Assembly: GCA_959347315.1 (NCBI GenBank)
Contig: OY365809.1
Coordinates: forward strand, 6,736,853-6,800,852
DNA from: Bimastos eiseni
Taxonomy: Eukaryota; Annelida; Clitellata; Crassiclitellata; Lumbricidae
Length of the DNA stretch: 64,000 nt
Reading direction: 5' to 3'
Part shown: one piece after another, positions 1 through 14,000 of the stretch
How the letters are laid out: each line of letters begins with the position of its first letter
Position numbering within the stretch: the stretch's first letter is position 1
Notes under the pieces: model-generated
What the model was told of the DNA's origin: nothing
Seen by the model: only the letters and a program-made list of their open reading frames with translations
Database searches by the model: none
Translations under genes and position numbers: made by a program

Positions 1-381
1 CTATACACTTATCAAATCGGTTATTAAAACTAGTGGAGCATTTGAAAAGACTTCCTTTTTTTTACTGTATATTTTGGTATATCTTTCTGGCACATGGGGC
101 ATGTCTAAGATGACCGACCATTTGTTTGTCTTGCGTATCTTGTTTGTTTTTTACCAGTTTCTCGATAATGTAGTTTTTAGTTTGCTGGACGGTCAACCAA
201 AGGTTAGCAGGTTCAAATCGTTTAGAGATTTCTGCTGCACCTATGACGCCTCCCCTCGACCCCCATCTTCCCCCCCAGCCACTGTTGGCAGGAAGATGAG
301 ACGACAGCGGGATGATGAAATAATTGGTTATTTATTTTTTTCATTATTAATTGGTTGAATAATTTTGTGTGTTGATGTTAG

Positions 382-3300
382 GTGACTGTTCTGGAGGCAC
401 GGGACAGAATCGGTGGGAGGGTCTGCGATGACTTCAGCCTTGGTTTATGTGTAGCAAAAGGGGCTCAGATGATTAATGGGGTGGCTAACAACCCCATCAC
501 TCTCTTGTGTCATCAGGTAAGCAAGCCTTTACCTATGCCTAGTCCTGCTTGTTAGTGGTTTGTCAGGCACTTTAGTAACAGTAGGGCCATGCAGTGGAGC
601 CATATAAAAAGACATTATTATTACTATTTAAGTGCTTGACAGCTTACGAGTAGCTGCCGAGAATTATTTTATTTATTTTATGTTATTAGATAAATATTAA
701 CAATATTATGTGCTTTAAGATAACTGTATTAAAGCTAATTTTTAGAATGAGCGTCTCTGTTCTGAAAGGTGCTATGCAATAATAATCGGATGTTCACATC
801 AATGTACTTACTGCATTGGGATCTCTGCATGATAACAATATGTGAAAACCAATGTGGCATGAGTTTTTTAGCTATGTAATCACTGTTTGTACTGGTTTGT
901 TGGTTGGCGATTGTTGACCAGAGTTTTCCTTGCTTTTAGAGTAGTAATGCTGCCTTTTGATACACACATGTGGTTGTAAAGCTCCAGATGTCAGAGTGTT
1001 GAGCATTTACAATATTTATTTAAAGGTTAACATAATCTGCTGTTGTTTCTTGATTCAGAGCGGAAATCAGGTCGTTGAGATCAGTGACATTTGCCCTCTG
1101 CTAACTGAGTATGGGGAGGTCATGGACCCAGACATCGACAAGTACATGGACTTCCATTTCAACTCACTGCTCGAGAACGTCCATCTGTGGAGAACGAGAA
1201 GTATCAGGGAAGATATGAATTTGTTAGGTAACACTCAACAATTGATCAAGTAGTTAGATTCTACTTTGGGAATGCCTGAAGACTATTTTATTTGTTAGTG
1301 ACAAATGATCAAGTACGTTTAAGTCTTGCATCCACACACAAACGCATGTATAAAGATAGATACATACCTGCCTGTGCATGCAAAATGTTGATCTGTGGCG
1401 TGGGTTAATGTTTGACTATGAACTGCACCCATCCAAATGAAGCTATCTTATGGAGATGTACCAAGCAGTACTGTGTTACGACATGCCGTGAGTCGATGGA
1501 GTTAAGTCTACAGTTGATCTGAAACTGTGTTTAGCAAAGTATTTGCGGAGTGTACTGGCTTGTTGCTGGTTGGCAGAAGGGTTGAACTGACTGCTGTTGT
1601 GTTCTGTTTCAAGGAAAACTCAAAGAAATGCACCAACAGTTTGTTGATGAGACGCAGTTGGACTTTACAAAGGTATTATAATCATTTACTGGTATTTATT
1701 TAGATCCTCTATATAAGATATCAAGCATCAGTCAGGGATGCTGAGTAACCATTGAATTTCATGTTCAATGGTCAAGGTCAAGGTCCTTACACAGTGACCA
1801 TTCTGGAAGAGGCTTGAGTATGTGTGGTCATCATTGTGTGACGAGCATTCAAAGCTGTCGGCCACCATGTGGCATAGTAGACAATGACAACACACTTCGG
1901 TCAGGTAAACCTCTGAATCGTCGAGTGGTATTTTTTAAATCTATTACAATAGTGCTATAGGCTGCTTTATTGTAAAGCATCCTTTGGCAACACATTCCAT
2001 GTTAGTGCTGGGATCAGCTGATCAAATAGAAATGGGTTGGAATGGTCTTGAAATTGAATGATTCCTTGTTGGCTACAACGATCTGTGTTATTTACTTTGC
2101 AGGAAGAGGAACAAGTGCTCCAGTTTCATTATGCTTACTTGGAGCAGGCATGTGGTGCCACTCTGGACCAGATCTCCGCTCTCAACTGGGACCAGAACGA
2201 ATTCTTCAACCAGTTTGGGGGAGTGATCTGTCTGGTGCCTGGTGGATATTCAAGAGTTATGCAGGAACTGGCAAAGGGCATAGACATTAGACTCAACACT
2301 CAGGTAAACAAATATAATAATCACATGGTTAGTGACATGGATTCCAAATGTTCACTATTGAAAATGGCATCAGTGTAACTCACAATACCATTATAAGATA
2401 GTTTTTGGTATAGCTAAAAAAACAGCTTTTAAAGAAGTTTCTGGTGTATATTGGATCCGTTGTAATAACATCTCTTTCTTCTCACTGCTATATGACCATT
2501 CAGAAATTGTTTTCTCTTTGATGATCTTTTATGTGCTCGGTCTTTTTAACTTTCTAATTGGCGCTTAGTAAAGACTTTGTAATGCCGGTAGTTGTTTGAA
2601 AAAGAACGTTTCACTTAAAGTTTGCAAGAGAAATATACGTAACTTTATGGACTAAACAATAAACAGAAATGTGAAAATGGAGTTACTTATAAAATTTGCA
2701 CTAAGCAGTATAGTTAGTTTTTTGCTTGCAACAGGCAGCTCACATTTAATTTTTGTTCTGTTTTGATCCAACTGCAAATATCATGCATTTCAACTGATAT
2801 GCGGTAAAGCGTTTTTGTAAAGTGAAATGGATTCCAGGTGGTCATGATGTGATTGGTTTACTGTGCAACACTTTTCCAGGTGACTTCAGTTGATTACAGT
2901 GGAGAACATGTTAATGTTCAGACTTTCGGTGGGTCTGAGTTGACTGCCGATTATATCATCGTCACTCTTCCTCTCTACCTTCTCCGGAAAGAAGTCATCA
3001 AGTTCACTCCTTCGCTGCCTGTCAAGAAAACAGAGGCAGTCGAGAAAATGGGGACTGGAGTTCTTGAGAAGGTTTGTATGTCTGCTGCAATTTTGTACAA
3101 GATGTTTTCTTGTGGTATTGGACTGCTTCTGACTGGATACACACTCAGAAATAGAATATATACAAGGATCAGATGTGTGCTAGCATTTAAACAGTTTGTG
3201 TGGCACGGTGGCCATTTGTTTAGAGTGGTCAGTTTATACGCTCTGTGTGCGCCAAGTGTGTGGGTTCGACCCTCGTCCGAGGAGTCCCTGTGTAGGGACC

Positions 3301-6288
3301 TTGAGCAAGTCACTCGCGCACTGCTCTGCAGTACAGCTGCAGTTGCATTGTCGAGGCGTGTGCACTTCTGAGCTGATTGTAAGAAGGGCAATATCAAATT
3401 TCAGTTGTAGTGTATTGTATTTGATGCTACATAGAGTAATTGAATGAAATTGCAGTTAGAAATGACACACCATAGTGATTAGATGTGCACCGTTGAATAA
3501 TTGCATTTTCTGTTGACAAGTCATCCGTTTATGTCATTTATATAGCACCTCTATAGAGGATGACTTCTCCAAGGTGCTACCATCCCATACTTGGCGAATT
3601 ATGTTACAATGTCTCTTTATCATCTGAGACTTCTGTGCACTCAAACAGACTGTCATTCTCATAGCATTAAGACATTGCTATTTTACGAGGAGAAAGGTTG
3701 AAAGATCTGTATTTTCATGCAGTCGAATGAGAAGTGTATATCGAGCATACCAGTTCAGACTTCTTTGGGGCTAACACTTGTAGACTCCTACGGTCGGAGG
3801 AGGTCCCGTAAGATAGACTGTATATCTGTCTTGCATAATTTAGCCATGTTGTCCTTTGTCCTTTGACTTACTGATCACTCATTGTTTGTTTCTGTTTGGA
3901 TGGATGTCTGTTCAGGTTATCTTGCAGTTTAGTCGTTGTTTCTGGAGCAAGAAAACGGGAAACGCCGACATCTTTGGTCACGTGCCGGACAGTTCGTCGG
4001 GTCGTGGCCTTTTCACAGTCTTCTATGATCTCACCGCCCATGTATGTATTTGTTGGATTATATGTTTAGTATAAGTTAATTATTAATATAATAGTGGTAT
4101 GCTATGTTAAAATCATGTTAGTTTAATTGTGCTAATCCTTGTTTGTATGTTGGGTAGTGTGATGCTTGTCAGGCTTGATAAAGGCTCACTGCAGAACTCA
4201 GAGCAGGTGAGAAAGGAGATGGTTGGGAGGGTGTGCTATGAGGGACCTTATGGAGGAACAGAGTGCAAATCATCTGTTTGTCTAAACTGCCAACCATTGC
4301 TAAGCTATGAAGAAAGGAACTAGCCAACATCATTTCATCTTTTGATGGGCTTGGATATTCTAGCACCATAGTTTATTTACGGTCGTTATCACTAGCAATG
4401 TCGCCTGTCATTATGTTATACTAGCTGTTGACCCATGAAAAAGCACAGGTCATACTTAATTTTAACGTTGCTAGAGAACGAATTTAACGAAATGGTAATG
4501 GCGAATGGTGCGTCACCTAAATTGCAAGTTCGCCGGGGTCAGTACTAAAATACGCCAAAAATACGCATTACCCGTTAAGATTCCATTTTAATTTAATAAC
4601 TGCAAATATACTTACATTACACGATGTATTTAATTTTAATAAATGCAAATATACTGACATAGACGTGAATATAGGCTTTTTGAAACTCGAATCGCACATT
4701 TGTTTATACTGCGAAAGAGTGCTGCGGACAGACTAAATTTATTTAAACTTTATTTGCATATGACGGACGGACAGACAGACGTAGTCACATGATTTAGGTA
4801 ATTATTAGTTTAGGATTGAATTTTTTATGCTTTTTTTCAAAATAAATTTGAATAAAACAAATTTGTGTTGGTGAGTTTGCTGCAACGAATATATTTTCTC
4901 AGCTGTGTTCGTCTCATATTGTATGTATATTTATTTGTTACATATTTTTTGATTCTCCATTTTACTTCGAACTTTGCCTAACTTGCTATAAGCTCTCATG
5001 TTTTCTTCTTTTTCTCCAGCAAGGAAAAGATAAAGACCAGGCTAGAACTCAGGGAACTTTAGTAACATTTCTCAGTGGCAGCTCGGCCAAGTTGGTACGC
5101 TCAAAATCCGACAGAGAAATTGTCGATATGTGCATGACCATGCTGAAACGATTATTTTCTGAAGAGGTATGTACAAATTGGATTGCAGATATTCCTACAG
5201 TTGTATTGAAGGGGCTTGCAGCATAACACTCTCCTATGTTGAAAGTTTTTCTATAACCCTTTAATGACCAGCGTTAATGATTATGCCTTACGTTTTACTA
5301 AGTGCTAGTCGTTAAAGTTGTGTTCTGCCTAATTTTAGTGTAACTGTTCTAGATATTCATGCACTGAAGCACTCTTTGTTAATGAACTTGATTTTGCTAT
5401 TGTGAGATGCTTGAAATGCGGCATATTGGCCCTTCAATTACGAGCGTGCACTAAAACACACGGCACCCCAATGCAGCTCATTGTTAAAGTGTTTGTATGC
5501 ATTCAGCTGTCCAAGACATTAGTCGACAATGATGTTGATATATTTATCGTATATATTTATCTTCTGAATGACATGTAATGTGGTTTAAAATTGCAGAGAT
5601 ACTTTGCCAACCATAATACCTCTTTTTCCCTTGTTTTTAGATAATTTATTTATGACTATAATTGTATCTGTTATATGACTTGTAATTTGGTGTAAATTTT
5701 ATTTTAGGAAGTAAGTGAGCCAACATCTTACATTGTGACTCGATGGCAAGACGATCCTTATGCAGGAATGGCATACAGCTACCTTCCAGTGGGCTGTGAT
5801 GGTTCTCTCTACGATGACCTTGCAGCACCAGTTGCTAACAAAGTGTTATTTGCTGGAGAGGTAATTGCATAAGCACCTTACAATCACTCCCAGTACATAA
5901 TTAACCAAATTATTACATAATTTTAAAAAGCAGTCTTAAGAATTTTTGTTTTGGAATATATTCTTCTCTTAGTTTATCAGCCTTCCTAGACATATGCATT
6001 TTATCACATATGGAATTCATGTGGCCACCACGTCTGAAAATTGGTTTTAGACTGTGGTTAGTTATACATAATTCACACCTTTTCCAGTCTGCCAATTTTG
6101 TTTTGTCTTCCTAACCTTTCTGAACTCGACTGGCTGGAAGCTAGCAACCTCATTCTCATCCAATGACTTCTATAGCACCGTTATCATAATGTCCAAGACA
6201 TTAGTCGATGATGGTTTGTTGCAATGGAACGAATTGAATGAAGACTTATTATAGCAAAGTGTCTTCAGCTTCAGGTTATATAGATATA

Positions 6289-6320
<32 letters not shown>

Positions 6321-6321
6321 C

Positions 6322-6356
<35 letters not shown>

Positions 6357-6540
6357 CATAGGGCTGTCAATCTCTTTGCAGGCAACCAGTAGAGCCTTTC
6401 CTCAGACAGTCAGTGGAGCGTACACGAGTGGACTGAGAGAGGCTTGTCGAATACTCGACCTTGAGGAAGAGGCTCAGCAAGCGACGTTAGATGAAGGCCG
6501 CAGTGGCCCAGACACTAGCACTGACAACATGGACAACTAG
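382..6540 (+). CDS. KDM1B: KDM1B/LSD2-like flavin-dependent lysine demethylase, 3' part (nine exons)
   Basis: FAD-dependent amine oxidase that, by family, demethylates histone H3K4me1/2 in the nucleus. Exons: 382-516, 1059-1227, 1614-1672, 2103-2303, 2880-3071, 3916-4041, 5020-5166, 5708-5860 and 6382-6540 (TAG stop). All junctions are GT-AG and phase-consistent, giving 446 residues. The first visible exon opens with VTVLEARDRIGGRV, the second FAD-contacting strand; the preceding GxGxxG exon and the N-terminal zinc-finger/SWIRM part lie upstream of the window. The region DQISALNWDQNEFFNQF is KDM1B-like, and there is no LSD1-type coiled-coil tower insertion, which argues against KDM1A. The conserved flavin-proximal Lys is the last codon of exon 2880-3071 (GTGVLEK). 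The C-terminal FAD signature is split: FAGE ends at 5860, and RAFPQTVSGAYTSGLREA follows at 6391. No frameshift is seen. The short acidic tail after the oxidase fold is lineage-specific. A more general polyamine-oxidase assignment is less likely. Confidence 0.9.
3197..3410 (+). repeat. tRNA-derived SINE, family 1, copy 1
   Basis: In the KDM1B-like intron after exon 2880-3071. A tRNA-like head has an A-box-like segment (GTGGCCATTTGTTTAGAG) and a B box GGTTCGACCC near 3266. The body reads TTGAGCAAGTC...GTCGAGGCGTGTG...GCACTTCTGAGC and ends near AAGAAGGGCAATATCAAATT. The same body occurs at 20827-21095 on the same strand, so this is a dispersed family and not a functional tRNA. Confidence 0.75.
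4425..4815 (+). repeat. Probable RTE-class LINE 3' end remnant
   Basis: Starts with ACTAGCTGTTGACCCATG and ends with GACGGACGGACAGACAGACG followed by an AT-rich stretch. This is the general look of degenerate RTE-type non-LTR retrotransposon 3' tails in invertebrate genomes. No reverse-transcriptase reading frame is present. It lies in the KDM1B-like intron 4042-5019. The assignment rests on general resemblance only. Confidence 0.35.
6281..6360. repeat. (TA)n / (CATATA)n microsatellite
   Basis: Alternating TATATA with interspersed CATATA, ending about 20 bp before the last splice acceptor of the KDM1B-like gene (6380-6381). It occupies the usual polypyrimidine-tract position, leaving only TCTCTTTGCAG as acceptor context. 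Confidence 0.9.
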
Positions 6541-6709
6541 TTCAACAACTGATGCAAGTCTGGCAAGAGGATCCGTAGCATCAGCATCAGACAGTTGCTA
6601 GGCAACACGGGTACTGGGGAACGTACATTTACAAGGCACAGATTTGGGTGTGACAAAAATCTCAGAGATATTTTTAAAGTAAAGTATGCAAATTATCTTT
6701 AATGGTTAA

Positions 6710-6715
6710 AATAAA
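6710..6715 (+). promoter_or_regulatory. Candidate polyadenylation signal of the KDM1B-like gene
   Basis: AATAAA lies 170 bp after the TAG stop at 6540, in AT-rich sequence and in the gene's orientation. No transcript evidence is available, so this is only the nearest canonical hexamer. Confidence 0.4.
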
Positions 6716-7174
6716 ATTATTATTCAATGATTAAAATTTAAAAAAGCAGAATCACTGAGTGAAATATAAACTAGTCAAATTGTGTTCATCAATTGCAAAC
6801 GAGAGTCAATTAGCAGGACAGTAAAACGAGGCTCGATATGAATTCAATGTACTATACTGAAATCGAAGACATAGACACAAATTCTCTGCAATACTGAAAT
6901 CAACATTAAAAAGTGAGTAATTTTAATGTGGCCATTTTAAAGCCAATTGCATAAGGTAGCTCCATGATTTAAATCATGTTGGAAATGGTTTTGCCAGTAC
7001 TAATACTCCAGTTAATTTAGTTTTAAACATCAAAATAGTGCCAGAATGAGGCACTAGGCGATAGTATGGCTCTGCCAAACAATTTTAACGCTTTGCTCTA
7101 GGTTGGCTATGCCAGACAATTTAGTCTGAATTACAAAGAATTAAACTTCTTACATTATGATGATTAGTTCTCTG

Positions 7175-7340
7175 CCCAAAGACAGGTTAACTGGCTTTAC
7201 GCCACATGGGGAGGAGATCAGGTGCTTTCCTCAGACAATTATGGGTGAGCAACTTGTCCCCAGTGACTTCAGGTGGGTTCGAACCTGCGACCCTTTGGTT
7301 GCAAGGCACTGAACATATTGCTACGCCACCGCATCCCAAA
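7175..7340 (-). repeat. tRNA-derived SINE-like element, family 2
   Basis: Read on the minus strand, it opens with GGGATGCGGTGGCGTAGCAA (A-box-like). A well-formed B box, AGGTTCGAACCC, follows within a good T-stem (GGGTCGCAGGTTCGAACCC). The tail reads ACTGGGGACAAGTTGCTCAC...CTGAGGAAAGCACCTGATC. The head differs from the family at 3197 and 20827. No intact acceptor stem is seen, so it is not called as a tRNA gene. Confidence 0.55.
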
Positions 7341-8030
7341 TGATTATATATTATTGGAAATTAAGTCATTTTATTAAACCCATAAATTGAATAAGATTCT
7401 AAAAAGTATATGATTTCTTAGCAAAAGAAAAGCTACTTCCACATAATTTAATCAAAAATGACTAAACATACAATAATTTAAAATTCTCAATCTCTCAAAA
7501 ACTTCAAAAAACTGAATAGTAGTTCACTATGGATTAATTTAATTATCAGAGAACTTTAGCCAGTAAGGCACATTTACTGCATTTTCTTTCAGCTTCCAAT
7601 AAATCCAGATTAACTTGTAAAATCATTAGCCTTTCTTCATCAAATGCAAGTGCCATTAGCCCTTTCTCACACCCTGTCCCTCAAACTCTGGTGATTGACC
7701 CTCAACAATTACACTCTCTACAAATTGAACCCTGTGTTTAAAATCATCCCAAAAAATTCAATAGCACCGGTAATTAATACACATTTTGGCAGCCAGTAGG
7801 TTGCATACATTATTGGGAACGTTACATTACGTACATCGGCAAATGCATGCAAGAAGTTGCATACAGACTGCAAAACACGATCCTTTCTGTAACTATAAGA
7901 GCCATACGGCGAGCGTGCTCACACCGTAACAATCGTGCACAGTTAATTTATGCCTTCATCGATACTGCTCTTCCAGCACGAACGGTCCATAGAAATCACT
8001 GAGCAAAATTAAAACTAGAATGGCACAATG

Positions 8031-11000
8031 TCATAGTACTGCTGCCGAACAGCCCGCTCGGCAGATGTTCATGCCGCTGATAAATGCCCACGTGTCCTGA
8101 TCGGGATTGTAAACTTCGACGCTTCGAAGTCGGTTGATTCCGTCGAAACCTCCGATTATGTAGATGCTGTTGTCAAGAATTGCGACCCCTGGCCAAGCTC
8201 TCTGGGTGTTCATCTGCGCTACGGCCGTCCACTGATGCGTCCACGTGTTGTAGCTACATACATCACAGCATACACACAGCTTGGTTTCAAGTCAACAGCC
8301 TATGCATTCTATATTTACAGTAGTTATTATCTAGTTATTACAGCGCTTCTCAATCTTTTTTGAACCCTTTAGACCTACACATTTTTAATGGAACCCTGAC
8401 CTAACTAAACCATATTCTGATATGCAGCATTTGCATGTAAAGTAGACCATTATAGGTTTAATTATTGAGCTATCGTGGGATATATACATTACAGTCAAAA
8501 CATTAAATCACTTTTATTCGATTTTCTAATTGAACCCCTATTGGCCCTCACAGAGCCATTGGCTCAAAGGGGTATATGCATATATTAAAACTACTTATTA
8601 GGAGGCCAGGTGTGATTGCAACCACAACAGTTCAAAACAATCTGCATTGCATGAAAGCACAGCACTGACCGTTCAACCGTGTTAAAATAGAAGTCGCTGT
8701 AGCGTGATCGTCCACCAATTGCGTAGATGTAATGATCAAGAGCGACAAGTGACAATCCTGAGCGGGCCTTCTCCATTTCGGCCACAAAACTCCATTCCTG
8801 AGTGTCTGGATCGAAGCATTCGACGCTTGCACGGTCAGTATGAATGTTCTTATCATAACCGCCTAAGATTCACAAACGTACAGCAAATACCTACAATGAG
8901 TTTGAGTGGCACACAGTATAGATCCTTTGCAAACCACTGCTGGAAGCTAAAGTTACATATAATAATAATAATAACAACAATTTACTTTTAATTTCAAACT
9001 GTATGAATACAAGTTATTATAGGAGTCACTGTCGGCAGCCATATTATATATATATATATATACATACATATATATATATATACATATTTAACAGTTAACA
9101 ACACTCCCATGTAGCGAGTGAAGGACTAGTCAACCTTTGCGGGGGATATGGGAAGCGAACTCACTTCCTCAGCTCTGCATGCCAATGTGTTATCCATTAA
9201 TCCTCAGCCCTCAAAACGTTTGTGTAGATGAATCCAATGTCACTAACATAAAATTCATCTCTTCTTAAAAGTGAGAATCTACAGATCCCTTGAATGGGGA
9301 ATAGCATCAAGATGCCTCAGATGTTTCTTATGAGAATCGAAAGACTGGGTTAGAGTTAAAAAAGATGAAGCGACACATGTGATAACCAATACATCAGGAT
9401 GCACAACAACTTAATTTAAATCACAGACACAAAGTGAAGCAAATTTATTTCCACCAAAAATTGTCACATCTTTGATCTCAAACCCTGGAACACATTCAGT
9501 GGTCTGTGTCAAAAAGTTTCAACTTCAATAGAACACTACATTCATCTTGGAAATCTTAGCTTTGTCGTTACTCTTAACTTTATGGGTGTTATACTTTTGA
9601 TACCCACGAATTCCTTGCCTGCAATGTAGATTTTTCCATTGCACACAGCAACCCCAGCCCCTGATCTCTGCTTCTTCATGCTGGGCGCAAATGACCAAAT
9701 ATCTCGCATCGTGTCGTAGCGTTCAACAATGTTGTAAGTTGTCATTCGATCTTCACCACCTGGTTTAACAGAAACATGGATAGCACTCAACAATCATCTT
9801 CATCACTTTCACCAAACCAGTATCATGGTAAAAAGCCTTACTTTATCCAAATATAAAAGCAAGTTACACAAATGACTGCATAGTAAAAGTAGTTCATATC
9901 TTGACAGCATACTAACAATACCTACCACTAGGCCATCGTAATTAAATGCAAGTATGTCTGGTATACAATATGGGTCATGTAGTTGAGCCCTGTACGGGTT
10001 CGAGTGCGTTCAATGCCTCCAGTCCCGAGGAATGAGCAATGGGATCAACCACCACTCTCTCTTCATAGTTTAAATTCACTTCTGTCCTTCAGAAAAGCAG
10101 CTAAAAGTTCAGTATTCCTCTTTGGCTTTCAAACAGTTGGATATCTAAGTGGATCTTCCCCTGGTGGCCGAATATTCGTGGCATACCTGAAAATCTAATA
10201 TCCGAATAGAGTATAATAATTGAAGAATTCCTATAGCATAGAATACTTACAGCATAGATTACCTAAGGCATAGAAGACCTTTAGCATAGAATACCTATAG
10301 CATAGATGTAAGGACCAACTGCACAGACCGACACAAAGGACCTCGGGACCTTCATGTCAGCACGATGTCGCCACTCCTTGTGGATCGGGTCGTAAGCCTC
10401 TGCGCTGCGCAGGTACTCTGTCTCCTCCTGGGAATCTGCCAAGGCACATTCGCCACCAACTGCATAGATCACGCCCCCTGCGGACGCAGCACCGACGGCA
10501 GTTCGTGCTATCTGCAGCGGCGTCTGAAAGAACAAGAACAATCACCTCATCACAATAGACCTTTCTATATCAGGCATTCTAAATGCATTGATTAGAACCA
10601 AGTGCAAATTGGAAGCCATCTCCACTGAAACCACACCGTACTTTAGAACTGTCAAGAAGCATTGTAGTCACAAATTATATTGTATTGTATTTTGAAATTT
10701 ATAGCACCTGTTACTGTGCACAACATCCAAGAAACTTCTAGTGTGAAAGACCCAGAGAAAAGAAAGTGGTCTTCAGACAATGAAACGAGGCACTTACCTC
10801 AACAATTTGTAAAGAAAAAAGTGACGAATGAAGTATGTAATATAATACCTCTTCTCAAACTGTCATACATAGAAAGATGCATTGCATGCTTCTTGCAAGA
10901 AGAGTCCTCTCCTTAGACAACAATACCCTATGAAGAGTAGTAGTTCACAGTAACGACAGTCTTCAGAATTCACATGCATCACAATGACCAATAATACCAT

Positions 11001-14000
11001 AATAGGCACGTTGGTTATGAGGACACTGCATTGGCTCACATCATACAGTGCATCAGTGTATGCATAAAAACTGTTGAGCTAAGTAGTGAGCTGAGAATTC
11101 ACCATAGATATCCACCGATTTTGTAGAACATCGTACCACTCCATACTACACAGCTGGCAGTCGGTGCTGTTGCGGCCGCCCAGCACAAAAACCCCTTGTG
11201 GTTGAGATCGCAAGGTCAAGGCCAGCGCCAGGTTGTCGCTTTTCGTTCGAATTGCATTTGCGACGAGGTTCTGGCACTTGGCACAATTCTGTACAAACTG
11301 CGTGCGAAGAACGATGTTCTCCAGATAGGCGGTATCGAGCAGCGCCAGGCGCACGTTCTTAAGAACGGTGCAGGCACTTCGCACTCTGCGACTCTGTTCC
11401 CACTCGATCCACAGTAGCACCGCCTCAAACACCTGCTCCTCACGTTGAACCTAGAATTGCAACAATTGAGCCAACTTTACCATTTAAGAGTGCGTTTCAC
11501 TTTTAAAGTACAAATGCAATGACTAATGGAATGTAAATAAAACTTTACATAATACATATTTTCAATCTGTCAGAACCTCTAGATAATATCTAGGCATTGC
11601 TAAAAAGCATAAATCCCTTCGATAATATCTAGGAATTGCTAAAAAAAACATAACCTTGATCAGCTTCTGTTTAATTTCCCCATTATTCAATCCATTATTC
11701 ATTAACACAACATAGCAAGTCTCTTGTTATTTGCGCAGAACTGCAATTCTATATAGTACCAACGATCTGAATGCTTAAAGTTATGAGTCCAATTCTGAAC
11801 TTGCAGGGACAGGAAGTCCATTTAGATGGATCACCAAATTTCTAAACAAATATCATACAGCACAACCTCTAGTATGCTGAAAATATCTACTGTTATGCCA
11901 AAAAATCCGTAAATAAGCTGGGGCACTGCACTAGGTTTTCGAATGGCGCTTTAGAAGTTCAAAGTGATGTTACATAACCATTTGGACTATTCATAATCCT
12001 TAGAAATGCAATGCTGTGCCTGTGACTTTATATTAAATTTATAAATTTAAAGGCTATGTATAATGAAATTCCTACCTGAAGGCTGTTGCTCTGAAGCAGA
12101 CCAACAAGCCGTTCTTCAGAGAGATTGAGGAATTCTTCGTGCTGGACGACATCAAGAAAGTGACGATAGACATATCGTCTGGCATTTGCCTCCAGCTCAA
12201 CGCATGAATACATATCGGCAAATGACTGGATTCCTTTAAAAGAATTAAATGGCCCATCAAAATCAACCACAGTTGATTTAAGTGGCACTATATAAGAGCT
12301 CCATTACATTACAGATGACAGTCTTCAGATGAAATGAAAGTAAAGTAACAATGTAACACTTCCAATGCATCTTCTTCATCAATACTTCTCATGCAGTCTG
12401 ACATCCTCTTTATCAGAGGCACAAAGCAATCACTTAGCTTATGATCTCACATATCACCTAGCCAATCATCTGCCCATCGAGCCTGTTTTCTTATATGTTA
12501 TCCTGCCTTTCATCAAACCATTTAGCTTATCATATAACCAAAAATCATCCAACTTATCATCTAGCCTATCAGAGAGCTTATCATCTAGTCTAGTCTATCA
12601 CCTAGCCTAATTTAATAGTATACACAATTAACTGCATCAAGGCCAGTTAAATCCAATGATAAAATACAGCAGTCTTAAGGGAGGCTAGACATGGCACCAG
12701 TAAGACATGGCACCAAAGAGGCCCAAGCTCATCAGGCACTAACTAACCTAGGCAGTTGGAAGCATCGATGTGCAGCTGCAGAAACTGGCAGCAGATATTG
12801 CGCAGCATCACGAGATTGAGCATGCTCGCTCCCTGCAAAAGCGCCTGCACGTTTTCCACGGAAACGTCGATTCGCCCGTGGTACATGTACTTCAGCAGCG
12901 CCTCCATAGTACTCGGCTCTAAGTCGTGGATCTGAATCACGTTCTTCTCACTCTCCAGCATTCCTAAACATAAGATATCACAACTCAATCAATCAGTCAA
13001 TTAGTCAATCAGTCATCAGCCAAGCATTAGGTTGAACAATCAACCAATAAATCACACTGCTAAACATTCCTATGTGACTTGTCAGCACGAAACCAGTCAC
13101 TTGTATGAAAAATATTTTTCCCTGTTTTTTGCATTATCCTGAAGCTGCTAGATTTACCTTTCCAAAACCGTTTTTAGCTAGTTTATGCCTTGCATACAGC
13201 CAAAGTTATAGAATTTCCAATGTGACCATTTACGTAAAGTGCTATTCAAGAAAACTGCGCGCAAAGTTTAGCCATATTATTTTTATAATCTCCTTAGCAA
13301 CAGCTATTGTTTTTGAACCGATTTTACTGAAATTTGACACCATTGCAGCTGCAGGTATTGCAAATGCACTTTCGAAATTTGGTGTAGATATCTCAAGTAG
13401 GAACAAAGTTATTAAAATTATTCCAGTTGACCAACGAGAAATCATTGAAACTAAATGTCAATTTTATTACAAAAGTCTCAAATTCCGAGAGAGCTATTAC
13501 CTGCTAAGGAATTAGATATTGCAATACAGTAATGGATAAAATTAACATCCACATAATAAAAACACAGAAATAAAATGACAGTTTATTCTAGTCACACTAT
13601 GTATTCAGCATCAACTGGCAAAGTCACGGGTCTTCCACCACCACGACCTAGAGTTTTACATGTTCCAGCAGTAGGTGATTGTGAATCACCCCTGGATTAC
13701 GAGCTTCTCTTTGTTTTGGCTCCTCTATTGAAACAAGGTCCAACCCTTCAGTCTACCCTCTGCGACTGTTTACAGGTCACCTGCTATCATGTCCTCCAGT
13801 TTGGTGCAAAGACGACTTGTGGTTCTGCATCGTCGGAAGACGATGAACTAGCTTCATTTTAACGATGCTGTGTCATAAAAAAGATCATTGTCGTCGCCCT
13901 CCTGCTTTATCCAGGCTTGAGACTGGCACTGCCAGAGTAATAGCAGTGGTAGAGTCAAAAAGGATTTGCTGCGTCTTTATTCAGTATTCTTTATCGACTC

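Larger units (their letters stand above)
6541..8030. other. Intergenic region between convergent KDM1B-like and kelch-like genes
   Basis: The two genes point toward each other, so this stretch should hold both 3' UTRs. It contains the AATAAA at 6710 and a reverse-strand tRNA-derived SINE-like segment at 7175-7340. A TTTATT at 7370-7375 could be a reverse-strand poly(A) signal for the kelch-like gene. No additional coding potential is seen. Confidence 0.6.

Noticed and set aside
74..358. An additional upstream KDM1B exon
   Set aside because: The frame shows no similarity to the FAD-binding N-terminal strand (GxGxxG) expected just before VTVLEA. It looks intronic.
6170..6540. Open frames of repeated Ile-Tyr across TA repeats (also near 18663, 29030 and 42044)
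   Set aside because: They are translations of (TA)n microsatellites. Only the 3' part of the plus-strand frame at 6382-6540 is coding, as the last KDM1B exon.
7272..7293. Functional tRNA genes at B-box sites (7175, 20827, 34518, 52024)
   Set aside because: No complete acceptor and anticodon stems. Two are proven dispersed repeats and the others have SINE-like tails.
9960..10060. Another SINE head (GGGTTCGAGTGCG with TACCACTAGGCCATCG)
   Set aside because: The A- and B-box-like parts are in opposite orientations and no body matches other copies.
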